From: Hofstenia miamia
Taxonomy: Eukaryota > Xenacoelomorpha > Acoela > Hofsteniidae
Length of the DNA stretch: 22,578 nucleotides
Assembly: GCA_900660155.1 (NCBI GenBank)
Contig: CABFPE010000408.1
Span: forward strand, 642,127 to 664,704
Direction of reading: 5' to 3'
The position numbers and the translations under genes are program-made. The notes under the pieces were generated by a model, which was not told where the DNA came from, made no database searches, and saw only the letters and a program-made list of their open reading frames with translations. This document shows, one piece after another, positions 1 through 12,000 of the stretch (positions are counted from its first letter, which is position 1; every line of letters starts with the position of its first letter).

Positions 1-760
1 TGGGAGGGTTGAGAGTCAAGATGTAATTAGCAGCAGTACAAGCACGATTGAAAAACGAGTGAAGGGTGCGATGTTTCTTGAGCCGACGAATGGAGAAGGT
101 GAGAACAACATCAGAGCGAGTGGAGCGGGAATTATAGAACTTAATGAAATCAAAAGGATCAAGATCCAATTTGCGAGTGAGCAGTCGATTGAAAAGGAGG
201 AGATCAGAGGCATGTAAGTAGAGTGACAGCGGGGGAGTGGAGAATTTGAGAGAGCGTCTTTGTATGGCAAGGGAGAGATCCATTTGAAGGCACGCTTCTG
301 GAAACGTTCCATAGAGTGGAACAAGGAACGGGAAGGCCACCAACAGGGAGACGCGTAGAGAAGAATGGCAAGAGGAATGGACTTGAACAAGGAAAGTTTC
401 ACAGCGGACGAGGTATTAAAAGGAACATTACGGAAAAAGGGCAAATAGCGAGGAATTAGCTTTGCGGAGACGCAAAGACACATGTCCAGCCCAATTTAAG
501 TTTGCAGCAAATTGAACTACACGATGAGTGTGATGAGGAGCAAAGTTCACAGGTAGAAGCAAATCAGAAGGGGAGCCACAGAAAAGGAAATACCACATGT
601 CTTGGTAGCGCTAAAATCAAGATGGTTGACAGAGGACCAAGTAGACAAATGCTCAAGATCAGAAGAAATGTTAGAAGCAAAAGACCAGCTAAAATCGGAT
701 AAAGTCAAAAGCATCCCTACCCAGTGAAATGCGATAAAATAAAAACTCAAAGACTATGCT
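1..760 (-). pseudogene. LINE (non-LTR retrotransposon) reverse transcriptase relic, 3' part
   Basis: Minus-strand frames give an order typical of the end of a LINE reverse transcriptase. First comes DLEHLSTWSSVNHLDFSATK (750-547), then NLNWAGHVSLRLRKANSSLF (around 440-510). A frameshift leads to NTSSAVKLSLFKSIPLAIL, LYASPCWWPSRSLFHSMERF and QKRAFKWISPLPYKDAL (483-16). These match the thumb region, where elements carry L-YA-W-P and E--Q-RA-KWI motifs. At least two frameshifts and in-frame stops show it is dead, and the left edge cuts it. The clade (CR1/L2-like) cannot be fixed by eye. Similarity is at motif level only. Confidence 0.75.
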
Positions 761-1122
761 GAAGCAATATGTTGCGACTAACCCGAAAAATTTCGCAAAA
801 TGCCATAAGTTGATATTGCTAAAACACTAAAATTTATGGTGTTGGGCATTATCAAAAAGTGGTCACTTTTTTGTATTTTATCAATGATTTTCCGTTCATA
901 ACAAAATCTTTTAACCTGTGTTCCTGCCAGAATTAGACAACTTTGGACACAGTAACCTCTTGTTTAACCTCATTTTATATGTATTTGAGCGTGACTTATC
1001 ATTTTTAATCTTATGAGAATGTAGCAGAAAAATGGAAATATTTTCCGTCCGTAACAATTTTGAATTTCCGTCCGTAACGAAATGTTACCTGATAGGTACA
1101 GAAGCAATGAATCATTATAAAC

Positions 1123-1412
1123 ACAAATGCTATGTACTCTTATAAAGCTAATTTAGTGACCTTTCATAACATACCATTACCTGATGAAAATATGCATATA
1201 CTTCACAGAGATTTTCATACATATAAATGATGTTGAAACCACCAGATTTTGCGATTCCGTCCGTAACGAAATTTCAAATCCTATTTTTATCAAAGCTGGT
1301 CAAGTCCTACTTTTCAAATTGAATTGTGTTGAAGCCATGCATGGTATCCTTCATTTGGTTTACAATATTCTTCTCTAATGATCACCCAAACTTTTTTGTT
1401 GGCTAAGACATG
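1123..1412. repeat. Direct repeat copy 1 (290 bp)
   Basis: Nearly identical to 1514-1803 (offset 391, only a few substitutions). The 64-codon open frame inside each copy (1184-1378, 1575-1769) is a by-product of the repeat, not a gene. Confidence 0.95.
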
Positions 1413-1513
1413 TGTGAATTCCGTCCGTAACAGCCAGGGGACTTTTTGATAATGCCCTGAAGCGAATTCATCGACTTCCAGTACTTCTCGTCTAGATACG
1501 ATATTATATATTN

Positions 1514-1803
1514 ACAAATGCTATGTACTCTTATAAAGCTAATTTAGTGACCTTTCATAACATACCATTACCTGATGAAAATATGCATATACTTCACAGA
1601 GATTTTCATACATATACATGATGTTGAAACCACCAGATTTTGCGATTCCGTCCGTAACGCAATTTCAAATCCTATTTTTATCAAAGCTGGTCAAGTCCTA
1701 CTTTTCAAATTGAATTGTGTTGAAGCCATGCATGGTATCCTTCATTTGGTTTACAATATTCTTCTCTAATGATCACCCAAACTTTTTTGTGGGCTAAAAC
1801 ATG
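1514..1803. repeat. Direct repeat copy 2 (290 bp), bounded by single Ns
   Basis: The second copy starts directly after an N at 1513 and ends directly before an N at 1804. The Ns at both borders suggest an assembly patch or allelic copy rather than a real tandem duplication. Confidence 0.95.
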
Positions 1804-2157
1804 NTTTGATAATGCCCTGTTATACTAAACGTCAAAGATACGTATAGCGCCCTAAAACCAGCATTCGAAGGACTCGATTTCATATAATCCCATCGATATA
1901 CTGTTACTGATCAAATAGAAAAATTTAGTCGATAACTTTCGGAATTTAATGCAAACCAACCAACCAGTCAATTCATGATTGCTGGTATTCTGCAAATTTG
2001 CTCTGACTTAAGTTATTTTGGATCCACTCTTACTGAGGGGCCCTTACTTGAATAAAATTGCAAAATCTAAAGTGCACCAATGCTGTTATTGATTTCATCA
2101 GCAACAGAACGATTATCTAGGAAAATAGTGTTTGAAGAAAATGCTTTTTGAAGAACA

Positions 2158-2334
2158 CGATGGTGATTGGGAACTCCTACAGCAAACTTGGAACATTGCA
2201 AATCAAGTTCGATATATGGACCCCGAACTCTGACCGATTGAAAGAGTGTTCAGTACAATGGATCATATTCAAGATGATTTGCTGAACCGCCTAGGATTTG
2301 AAAAAACAACTTTCATCAAAACGTGTTTTAGTTT
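2158..2334 (+). pseudogene. hAT transposase C-terminal (dimerisation domain) relic
   Basis: A plus frame reads GDWELLQQTWNIANQVRYMD, a stop, then PIERVFSTMDHIQDDLLNRL, GFEKTTFI. The ER-FS-M--I---L-NR-G-E pattern is typical of the C-terminal dimerisation region of hAT transposases. An in-frame TGA precedes the motif and no upstream catalytic region is readable. An adjacent fragment ISSATERLSRK (about 2084) may belong to the same decayed element. Confidence 0.55.
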
Positions 2335-3560
2335 CTGATAATTTACATTTTTTCTTACGTTTTTTGTTGTAAAAGTTTTTTGAATGAAAGTTGCTTTTAT
2401 CAACATTGATGTTATATCACAGACTTCTTGATTATTGCGGAGGTCAGTAACCATAAATTAATAAATTGTTCTAATCATTCTGTCAAAATTTAGTTGTAGT
2501 ATCAACTAAATGAATTTACAAGCTGAGGATTTCTCCAACGTTTTGTTTGTAATCCAGTAACATAAAACTATATGATAGGCACAAGTAGATATATGTGCAA
2601 ACAAAAAATTACACAGTTAATATATTCTGCTAAGATCAATGGAATTATATTATACTTTGAATTGCCACTGAAACTCAAAATTTACTTCTATTTAGGTTTT
2701 CAAAGATCTGTACTCGGACTCATAAAAATACTGGTGTTTGGTCTCCGGATTCGTACTCGTACTAAGTATGATTTAAAAATATTATTTTTAATCAATTAAT
2801 TCCTTTATCAAATGAGTTTTTTAAAAAATTCTGGAATTCATTACCTTCCAGTACATCTTAACAAATAATGACAATTTCATTAAGTATTATTATAATATGT
2901 TTATACACAACACATGTTATGAAAGAAACTTTGAAATATTAACAAATTGTCGTCAAAACGTAATGAAATTAAATACATGCTAAATAACCCATGCAATTTC
3001 ATGTGAAAAACTATTGTAACTAATAGCGGTGCAAAAGTCCAAATGAATTTGAAAAATATTATAGACGCAAAGTTTGTCTCTCAACTTGGATAGACTTTTC
3101 ACCTAATATCCATTAGCGAATCATTTCTTAACAAATATTTTAAGGTTCAAATTGTTAACTATTTCTCAATAAAAATTCCGATTTGTAAACACGTTCAAAT
3201 TCTCCCCATACCTAAGTTTCACATAATCGGGTAGTCTAAAACTCAAGCGAGCAACAAGTAATCTCAGTTATTCTCTATCTGTAGAGAGAAAGTAAGATTT
3301 CATCCCAGACATTATGACGGAAACTATGATGAGGCGGGTCTAACGACTCGCGGATTGAATTCACTTTGAAATGTAGATGAAAGAGGAGATATTTCTCTAT
3401 CCAGGGGTGGTTTTGGATTTTAATATCTTATTAGTTTACAAGTATGAGTGTTTAAAAATATTTTGAAAAAACATCACAAACTTTTTTAAATTTGTGGCAG
3501 TTTCTTGAAAAAATTCTAAGTACTCAAAACTAACAAAGATATTCACATTTCGAAAAACCC
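2335..3560. other. No recognisable gene
   Basis: AT-rich sequence with short chance frames. The longest (2572-2799 plus, 75 codons) has no coding look or family resemblance. I see no repeats or element ends here. Confidence 0.6.
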
Positions 3561-3566
3561 ATTGCA

Positions 3567-3840
3567 TTGAAGCACTTTCAACAATAGCTGTCAATATTTC
3601 CAAATTTCGACAAAGATTTGGACAACATTATCTGAAAATAAGGACAAAACTATTTATATCATTAAAGTTAAACTGTGCAGTTTAAGGTTAAAACAAACGC
3701 TTAAGAATTTTGAAAAATTCAAATGCATTCATCAAAAGAAATGTATACCACCTTCGGCAACCAATTCTTCCAAATGTGCAATAGTTGGTAGTCTGTTTAA
3801 CAGGATACAAAGACGAGACCAAAGTGTTGAGGAACTCTAA
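3567..3840 (+). other. Unidentified open stretch of about 90 codons
   Basis: The plus strand is open without an ATG from after a TGA at about 3566 to TAA at 3838. The end reads KCIPPSATNSSKCAIVGSLF, NRIQRRDQSVEEL. I do not recognise it. In DNA this AT-rich an open run of this length can occur by chance. If coding, it would be a terminal exon or a transposon fragment. The stretch 3841-4200 beyond it shows nothing. Confidence 0.2.
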
Positions 3841-4199
3841 ATGCACAAGTTAAAATTGAACATTAACAATTATGCAATATTCTATTAATGTTTTAATAAC
3901 TAGTTATTATCTGAAGATAAGTGCTAAACATAATTTTGCCCACTTATTAAACGTAAAAATTTACTTAAAATATTAGAGATAAAATGCCCCCAACGAATGA
4001 TTAGGATTTGAGAGGATTGGAATTTGACTAAAACACCAGTAACTCGTAACTTGAAACTAATTTAACAACCAAAATTTTCAATAGTGTGGGGATGCGAAGA
4101 ACAGTAATGAAAATGCAGGCATTGAATTCCTCGGTGTTCCAAGTAGTTTCTGGTTGCTCATACAATGTCAATATAGATTTTCCAAGATTTCCTTGAACA

Positions 4200-4640
4200 T
4201 CAGTTCATTTAATATCTGAAATAAGACATCAATAAATAGCTGAACTCAGGTATTCGTCTTTAGTAATGTCCAAATAATTCTTTCAAATTCTGCGCGAAAG
4301 ATTCAACATTTCTTGTTTCATGATGCTTTTTGGAACAAAACTGATGGTGAAACATAACAGGTGTCATTTGTTGCAAAAATCGTCATCAAGAACATCCAAC
4401 ACATCTTGAAATTCATAGTTTTCTTCTGTTTGAGACCCACGATAACAAAAAAAATTGAACTATTAACTGTTCATTACTAGGCAAAATACGTAGGATTTAT
4501 TCACAACAAGCAGTGCTTAGGCAAGTAATGAATGTAGATTTTAGAATCAATTATGAGCGGGACATCCAGAAAATTGAATACAGGATGCGGAACTGGAAAA
4601 TGATTCAGCGAATTGAAAATTTCATCGCAGGTAAGGCGAG
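4200..4640 (-). pseudogene. Gag-like relic of an LTR retrotransposon
   Basis: Minus-strand pieces appear in the order of a Gypsy-type gag. First IFNSLNHFPVPHPVFNFLDV (about 4620-4555), like the proline/phenylalanine start of many gags. Then TEENYEFQDVLDVLDDDF (about 4430-4375), and after a frameshift FHHQFCSKKHHETRNVESF and AQNLKELFGHY (about 4350-4265), like the F--R-Q---E-VE-F---L--LA stretch. Stops and frame changes show decay; no LTRs, protease or RT are seen. A competing open frame lies on the plus strand (4468-4652). The assignment rests on pattern alone. Confidence 0.4.
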
Positions 4641-4927
4641 TGTTTTAAAATAGATCAAGTAAATTTGGGTGGAAGATTTTAACGTAGCTTATGGTATGTG
4701 TTCTCACACTAGCATACAAAAAACTAGCAATTTCAGAGGTTATGGTTTATTCTAGATCTGATATTGTGTAGTTTCAGCGTTGCTGCTAAATTGTTGGAGT
4801 AAGTTTATATGACAACGCAATAAAGGCCTAATACTTAAAAGAGAGATCAAAATATAAACTGATAAAAGATAAAGATGAATTAATAGGATATGGAAAAACA
4901 TATAGAGCCAAAACTTTGAATGCTTAC

Positions 4928-5070
4928 TAGTGCACAAGTAACAACAAGTTCGCGGTTAATTTTTAGCCAATCAGTAACAACTTTGACAGTGGACAGTAAA
5001 CCAACTTGTGACATTATATCGATTACTGGACCAGCTGGTAATCTACGCATGCCATCGATTACATCAAACT
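4928..5070 (-). CDS. SMG5: SMG5 exon 12 (last exon found in window)
   Basis: Codes for FDVIDGMRRLPAGPVIDIM, SQVGLLSTVKVVTDWLKINR and ELVVTCAL. Human SMG5 has VLMAEGLLPAVKVFLDWLRT, NPDLIIVCAQ at the start of its C-terminal region. Acceptor TTTACTTTAG phase 1, donor GCACTA|GTAAGC phase 0. The expected continuation (LWNRLSVLLN-like) and the PIN domain were looked for on the minus strand below 4900 and not found. Confidence 0.9.
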
Positions 5071-8000
5071 CTAAAGTAAATACTCAAAACATGGTATTTA
5101 AATAGTACATATTTGTTGTATGTTAATTTATGTACAATGAATACATAAACATATGTTTGAAACAGTGGGTGAACACCCTAAATACGAATGCTCAATAAAA
5201 TCTAATAGTGTATAAAACATGCAACGCATGTAAGTATTGTAAAACAAATTGTTACATTAGTCCAATACAAACGTAGGAAAACTTCATTAACTCCCTACCC
5301 TAAAGAGGAGGAGAATGCTTTATTAGAAAACATTCAAAATTTAGTCAACTACAAACTTACCTATGACCGAACTGTTGTCATCTACTACGTCATCAAGTTC
5401 TTCTTCGTCATTAAGACTTTTTTCGCTGGGAAATTTGGCTTCAATCGATTGAGTACAATCACCTGCAAAATTTGGCGTAGCTGAAAATTCTGCATTACTA
5501 AAGCATCTTCGATGACCCCTTCCATTTGATGACTCTAAACTTATTACAAAATAAACAATTATAGTCAGCACAAAAGGATTCTGTTGACCAGAAATAAATT
5601 AACATATTTCCACGAGGTCCCATTAGATTTGATTACGATTTTTGCGATTATTAGATAATACAACTATTTCGATCACAGGATACCATTGGTGTTTCAACAA
5701 AAATTAGCACATATTAGCAAGCCTAAAAAATCAAGAAATGAATAAAAAGGCAGTCTCTTCTATACAATTCAATATCTATAACCAAACTCACATAATCCTA
5801 CAGGCACATTCAAAAGTGTGTGTATATATATATATATATATCAGGGGCGTATTCTCTTTATGTGCGCCGCACACCTAACCAGCATTTTTATGATTTTAGA
5901 GCGTTTTTTCCTATCGCTTATTTGGGAACTGAGTAAATTTAATACCGCATCAAACTGATTTTTGCACTATATTTTTATAAATTTGTAATTTGTGAATAAA
6001 TACGAAATCGAATTTTTAATTACAGGTAACACATCTAATTGAGTTGCAATTTTTAAAAAGGAATTGCGTTCAGTACTTTTTTATAAAACCGGTCTCTAAA
6101 TTACAATTCATTGGTTTAATTGGCTAGTACATGTATCATCATGTTTAGCAATCATATCACTGATAGATTAAAATGTCAATCGTCAATGTTGCAACAACTA
6201 GGTATTGCGACAGCCACACTTCAATAGAAATTAAAAGAGCAAGGGGTGCGTTCATATTAACGCACACTTCGAAATTAAGCGTAATCATTGAAATTGCATC
6301 GTACATTTGTAGCCGAACGTAATGGAAATAGATCATTTCGAGGTGTGCGCTAATGATCACCGCACTTCGAATGAGAAATCAAACGTCTCACCACTCCCGC
6401 CAAGCAAACATCAATAAAAATAGAGAAGCTTTTTCAAGTTCTACGTGTACATACATTGGCTGTGGTTTTAAGCTAAAACAAATGTTGGGCTTTATTTATT
6501 AGATTATTTTAGTGGCTGAAGCAGTTATTCAGCAGTAAGCTCACACTGTGTCATGAGCACAACCCGCAGCCCTGGTTGAACGTTTTGTGAGCCTGCAAAG
6601 GAGGCTCATCAATGCTATACAAAGCTGTGGAATATGAGCATTAGCTTACTCTTGTTTACGGCCAACAAGGAACTTAGTTTCTTTACCCACCTTAATAATA
6701 GCTGCATACGGTTAGGGAGGTCGCAGAGATAGAATCGGATTTTCATTTTAATAGAATCGGATTTTCATTTTGAGAAACTTCGGATCCAAAAATGTTTAAA
6801 ATTTTTGTAGTTGTACATTTTATAAATTATGCACACTTTTACATTGAATCCTAATTTAAGTGTGTTAATAATCTCAATTTAAGTAAAGTTTTGTAATTGA
6901 ATTTCATTGTTCATACAACAGGTTCCGCGTTATTCTGTCCAACACTTTATAAAATTGGTGACGAATATTTCAAATCTGAAAATGCAATTCATGTTAGCCA
7001 TCACAATGATAAAATAGTAAAGCAACCAAAAACATTTGTTTGAACAAACTTGCAAATAGAAGAGCAGAATTCTGAAAAGCATTCTCTCTAAAGTGTATGT
7101 CAAAGAAAAATACAGAAGTGGAATACCTTAGCTTTTGCAACACTGCCAAAATGTAAAAATACTAATAATTTGAGATGCTCTTCAATATGCACGCTAAGCA
7201 ACTTGCAACGCCAAGATCAACTTAGTACTCAGAAGGTTTGTCATTATTATAATCACTGATACAAAAATGTTTATGGAACCATACCGTCGGCATACTATTA
7301 ATAGGGTGTGAAATTTATTTAATATTGCTGCTATATAATTCAAAATTTTTTGATAAAATTTAGTATCCAATTTCAGTAAAATTCAAAATTTATATTTAAA
7401 TCTTAAATTTTATTTAAAAAATTAATTTTTTTATTACGGATTTTAATACACTCTGCAACAATTTTTTTAATGCCTTGCAATATAAATTTTGGGATTGTTC
7501 TTGAATTTGCCATTATTTGTGCTACTCTTGTTTTCATCGCTTTAGTTGCAATTTTGAAGTAAATTTATCTTGTTTGAAACAGCTTCAATTCATAGTGACA
7601 TTGCAAAGTGGTTATTTTTGAATTTGGACATAAAAAATTAATACGGGAGGTAATACTACAAGAAAGTTAACTATTTAAACTCTATAAATATATTATGATT
7701 ATAGTTGATGACAATTTTAAGAACTAGATTATTACAAAGCTTACAAATAAGTATATTTGCATGCACTATTTCGTAAGTATATGTCCATTTATTATCTCAA
7801 GAAAGTGTTGAAGCACTAAAATTTTCTATTGGCATTAAAAAAACAAAAATATATTTTTTAAGTTTATGTTTGTTTATTGATAGAATACTTATTTAAATTC
7901 TGATCCGTTTTGGATTGAAAACTAAAATTTTTTTAAAAGTTCGGATCGGATCCGAATCAGATCGGATCTTAAAATGTTGGATCCGATTCCATCTCTTGTG

Positions 8001-9060
8001 GGTCATCTATTTCTGCTTCCATGGCAAATACAGAAGTTCGAAAATAATAGCAAATGAGTCCTGGTCTTAGTTGAAATTGAAAAGTTGGTCTGATCACGTA
8101 CTGGTCGTGTCTGATGTTTTAATATTTCGTGGCGTTGTTAAATAAACTAAAGTATCCATTTCAAATATTTTACTTGATATCTGATTTTAAGAAATATTCA
8201 TTTGAATCATATTTACGTTAATGTAGAGTATTTAAAAAATTATACATTTAATCATGTTATGGATGGCTTCAAGTTCAAGCAATGACTGCAGTGATGTCCA
8301 TTTTAAATTTTGAAACTTTCGGCTCAGCATTGACGTATTTTTATTTGAATATAATGACAAAACCAAACCGAGCCAAAATTGCTAAAGTATGTACTCAGCG
8401 CCCGTTATAAATTATGTAAAAACGCTGCACCTATACGCTGGAAATTTTTTGCATACGTAAATTGGACTATTTCTAAATAAAAATCATGTTCAAATTTTTA
8501 AGTTGTTTCAAACTAAATATGCGGGCGTAGTACATTTGTACAACAGTGCATTAAGTTAAAATTAAAGTAAGAAATAATGAATTTTTTGGCATTAGAAGAC
8601 TTCTTAATTGTTGGCGTGGAATGTTGGCAACTATTTTCTCAATTTTTGACACTTTAGTAAGAAATACTAAGACTCAAAATACTACTTTGCTAATTAATTT
8701 TAAAACGTATTGTGAAATATGCTTTGATTGTGAACTTAATGAGCAGCACCTGTCTTTAGACCCAGTTTATTAGCCAGGCCAGGTAGTGTGAGATGGACTG
8801 GGGCTTTTGTGGTGGATGGGGCCACCAGATCCAAGAGCATGTTGTCATAGAAATTACATCTGTTATTTAATAACAATAATTAGGTAATGTTACAATAAAC
8901 TAGCGTTATCATACTGTGCCCTACATTCGGACATAGAAATTATTTTTGAATCTACTACATGTAAATTTTAAAGACGGCAGAATCATAGAAAACATGATTA
9001 ATACTACATCACCTATCTAATATCTAATAAGCTACATAAATATTCACATATATACATACA

Positions 9061-9098
<38 letters not shown>

Positions 9099-12000
9099 CA
9101 TACATACATACTGGTTATAATCAAGGTGTACACCTTGGTTATAATCTTAAAACTTTGAGCATTTTTGAATAATGTTAATTTGCGACATGTTTCACAAACA
9201 TTGTTGTCATTTTCAAGCATACATACAACTGTGATGAATGTTCAAGTTCATACATTGGCAAGACCAGAAGGCATTTAGAAATTCGGGCAAAGGAACATAT
9301 AAGAGGGCATCTACAATCCGAAATATATATACATGGATGTGAACCCAAGCAGAAAAATTTTAAAATACTAATAAGACATCGTGAAAATTAAAATCGCAGA
9401 GGCAATATGTATAAAATCAACTAAGAAAACATTATTAAATAAACAAAGACATCAAAAAAATCCAAATATATTTTGAAGATCTGAATTACTAAAAGAAAAA
9501 GTTCGGGAACATTTCTCCAAATGCTTGAAAATGACAACAACGTTTGTCGAAACATGTCGCAATGAAACATTATTCATATATATATATATATATATATAAA
9601 TGAATAATTGTATAAAAAACGAACACACTTGTAAATAACTGCAGACTACTATTCCGAGCATGTTTTTTTGGAGTTGAGAAATCGCTGGCAAATTGAAAGC
9701 TGCTGCTTCTAGTGTGACTAGGACGGGTACGTTGATCAGCAGACGAAAACATGATTTGAGATAAATCTTGAATTTCTTGTTTGGCTAATGGTTCTACTGC
9801 TTTTTTGATGGAATTTTCGGTAGACATTTCAAACGAAGAAACCTCATTGCTCTAAATATAATGATGAAATTTACTACTAGTATCAGTTTTGTAATGAAAT
9901 TGGCTCTTTAAGTAATAATGATGATTTATAAGTTTTAGTTCACAGTATTTTTTTATTTGCTTTGCTTAAATTAAAAAAAAATATAAGTTCAGGAATTCAG
10001 GAATTGGTATCACTTTACCCGCATTATAATTGACTATACAATTTATCCACTCGTTATATAATTCAGGAGAACCAATCCCATACATTTTGCTTGAACTCGT
10101 GACCGATCATAACTTAATACTGGTTAAAAATCAATCTCGGAGATGTTTTATGAAATATCCTAATAAAATATAAAATAAAATTTGGCCGAGTAAAAGACAA
10201 TACCAAAGTTTTAAATATCACATACAATTCCTTGTTTTCAGTTAGTCTGTAATTTCATAATACGGAAATGCAAGCCTAAAAAATCAAGAAATGAATAAAA
10301 AGGCAGTCTCTTCTATACAATTCAATATCTATAAGCAAACTCAAATAATCCTACAGGCACATTCAAAGTGTATATAATATAAATATATATATATATATAT
10401 ATATCAGGGGCGTATTACCAAATAATAAGTAAAACTAAATATCATTTGGTTTTGAATAAAGGGAAATGAAATTACTTTTCACTAAATCGATATCAATGTG
10501 TCCGGTGTTGGGCAAAGAACATTAAGTAATAAAAGCTTCGTATGATTACTGATTGTGGAAGTAAGCAGTTAAAACTTTTGAAACTTAAATATTATTGTTT
10601 GTTTGTAAATAACAGAAATAATCAAGCAGCACTTTGAAATAAACAATTGATGTAAGTGATAAAATTGGAACTGACCTGTGTAAGACTATCTGCAGAATCT
10701 GATTCAGTATCTAAACCGGAAAAACCAATATCCGCATCTTCGTCGCTGGAAAGGCTGGATGCAAGACTTTTCTCCCCCTCGGATAAATCATCGTCTTCTT
10801 CGATGTCATTGCCCTTTCGTCTGCGACGACGCATAAGTTTAAAAGAATGACTGGGACCACTTTTCTTTGACTAAAATTATATAAATAAATACGGTACGCA
10901 GACAGAGTTCCTAAATACCGCATCAAACTAAACATTACGATTTATTAGAATTTAAAAGTGAAATGCTAACGCATTCTTTAGGAGTACTAAGCGATGAATT
11001 CGAACATTGTGTGTCTGTAATGTCTTGAGAGTCAAGTTGGTCGTCATTGATAAAAAGAGCCTCATTTGGTGGCATCATATTCGGATGACTTAGCATATGT
11101 TGAGCGAGTGCCTTCTCCAAACGTAAAGTAGTGTGATTCAGAATATGAGAAAAGAACGCCAGAAAAAACGCGATTGCAGGTGCCGAGTGTTTCGATCCTA
11201 AATAAAAACTTGTGGATTTTCATACTAGAAATGTTGTTTAGAGCCAAGAAAGTTAATGAAATGAAACATGACCGATATGCTTTCGAATGGCTAACAAGCA
11301 AACTTTCAATTTGCACTATCAGTGACTGAAAATCAACTAAAGGCAATTACTTGAAATAAAATGGAAATATCATAAGACTAAAATTGAGATAAATGCAGCC
11401 TAGTTATTATGTGTACATACAGTTGCTTCATTGATAAGTTAATGAGGAATCTGTCATAAATATCAGGTCTGTTAGCAGGGGCGTCCACAGGATTTTCTGA
11501 AGGGGGGACATCTTATGATCAAGTGAGTCAACAAATTTTTGAAAATACTTGAAAAATTAAACTCTACAATTGCAATTCAAGCCCTTAGTTTTTAACTGTG
11601 TTTAACATTTTCAGAAATTTTTATTGCTTCAGCTAATCAAAATCAATATTGAAAACCTGACAGGGAAGGGACATTTACCATGTCCCTCTTGCGTACGTCA
11701 CTGTCTGTTAGATTGACATAAGTTGGTTTAATTAATTGATTGACATTCATTCACCGTAAATTAAGCGCAAAATCAACTCAAACATAATTGAGAGTTGTTG
11801 TACTTGAAGCAATTTTTAAGCAAGTCGAAAGCCGTTTATAAGATACTGCAATTTCCCACTGATGACGAAGTAGTCAAGGAATTTCTGATTCGGTTCGCTA
11901 CATGATGCCTGATGGAAATATATTAAAGGTTTTCTCTAAATTAGTATCTGTTACATATTTGGGTGATGGAAATCCGAGCTCACTAAGTAAAGATTGATTG

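Larger units (their letters stand above)
844..1817. mobile_element. Non-autonomous DNA transposon with 17-bp TIRs and internal TTCCGTCCGTAAC repeats
   Basis: The left end GGGCATTATCAAAAAGT (844-860) is a perfect inverted copy of 1441-1457 and of the partly masked end at 1805-1817. The flank left of 844 ends in TGTT and the flank after 1817 starts with TGTT, a possible 4-bp target duplication; the flank after 1457 does not match. No transposase frame is present. The interior carries the 13-mer TTCCGTCCGTAAC at 1043, 1066, 1255, 1419 and 1646, plus a degenerate copy at 890. Superfamily unknown. Confidence 0.65.

Noticed and set aside
1184..1769. Two near-identical 64-codon plus-strand open frames
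   Set aside because: They lie inside the duplicated interior of a TIR element and owe their likeness to the repeat; no coding signature.
2572..2799. 75-codon plus-strand frame
   Set aside because: Composition is that of random AT-rich DNA and no motif or splice site supports it.
4500..4640. Minus frame DEIFNSLNHFP as the next SMG5 exon (human LSVLLNLLP)
   Set aside because: No acceptor AG precedes it, and the following sequence fits gag better than SMG5.
4920..5105. Plus-strand 61-codon frame
   Set aside because: Shadow of SMG5 exon 12, which has conserved protein sequence and proper splice sites on minus.
10656..10850. Plus-strand frame opposite SMG5 exon 9
   Set aside because: Shadow of the acidic/serine-rich SMG5 linker on the other strand.
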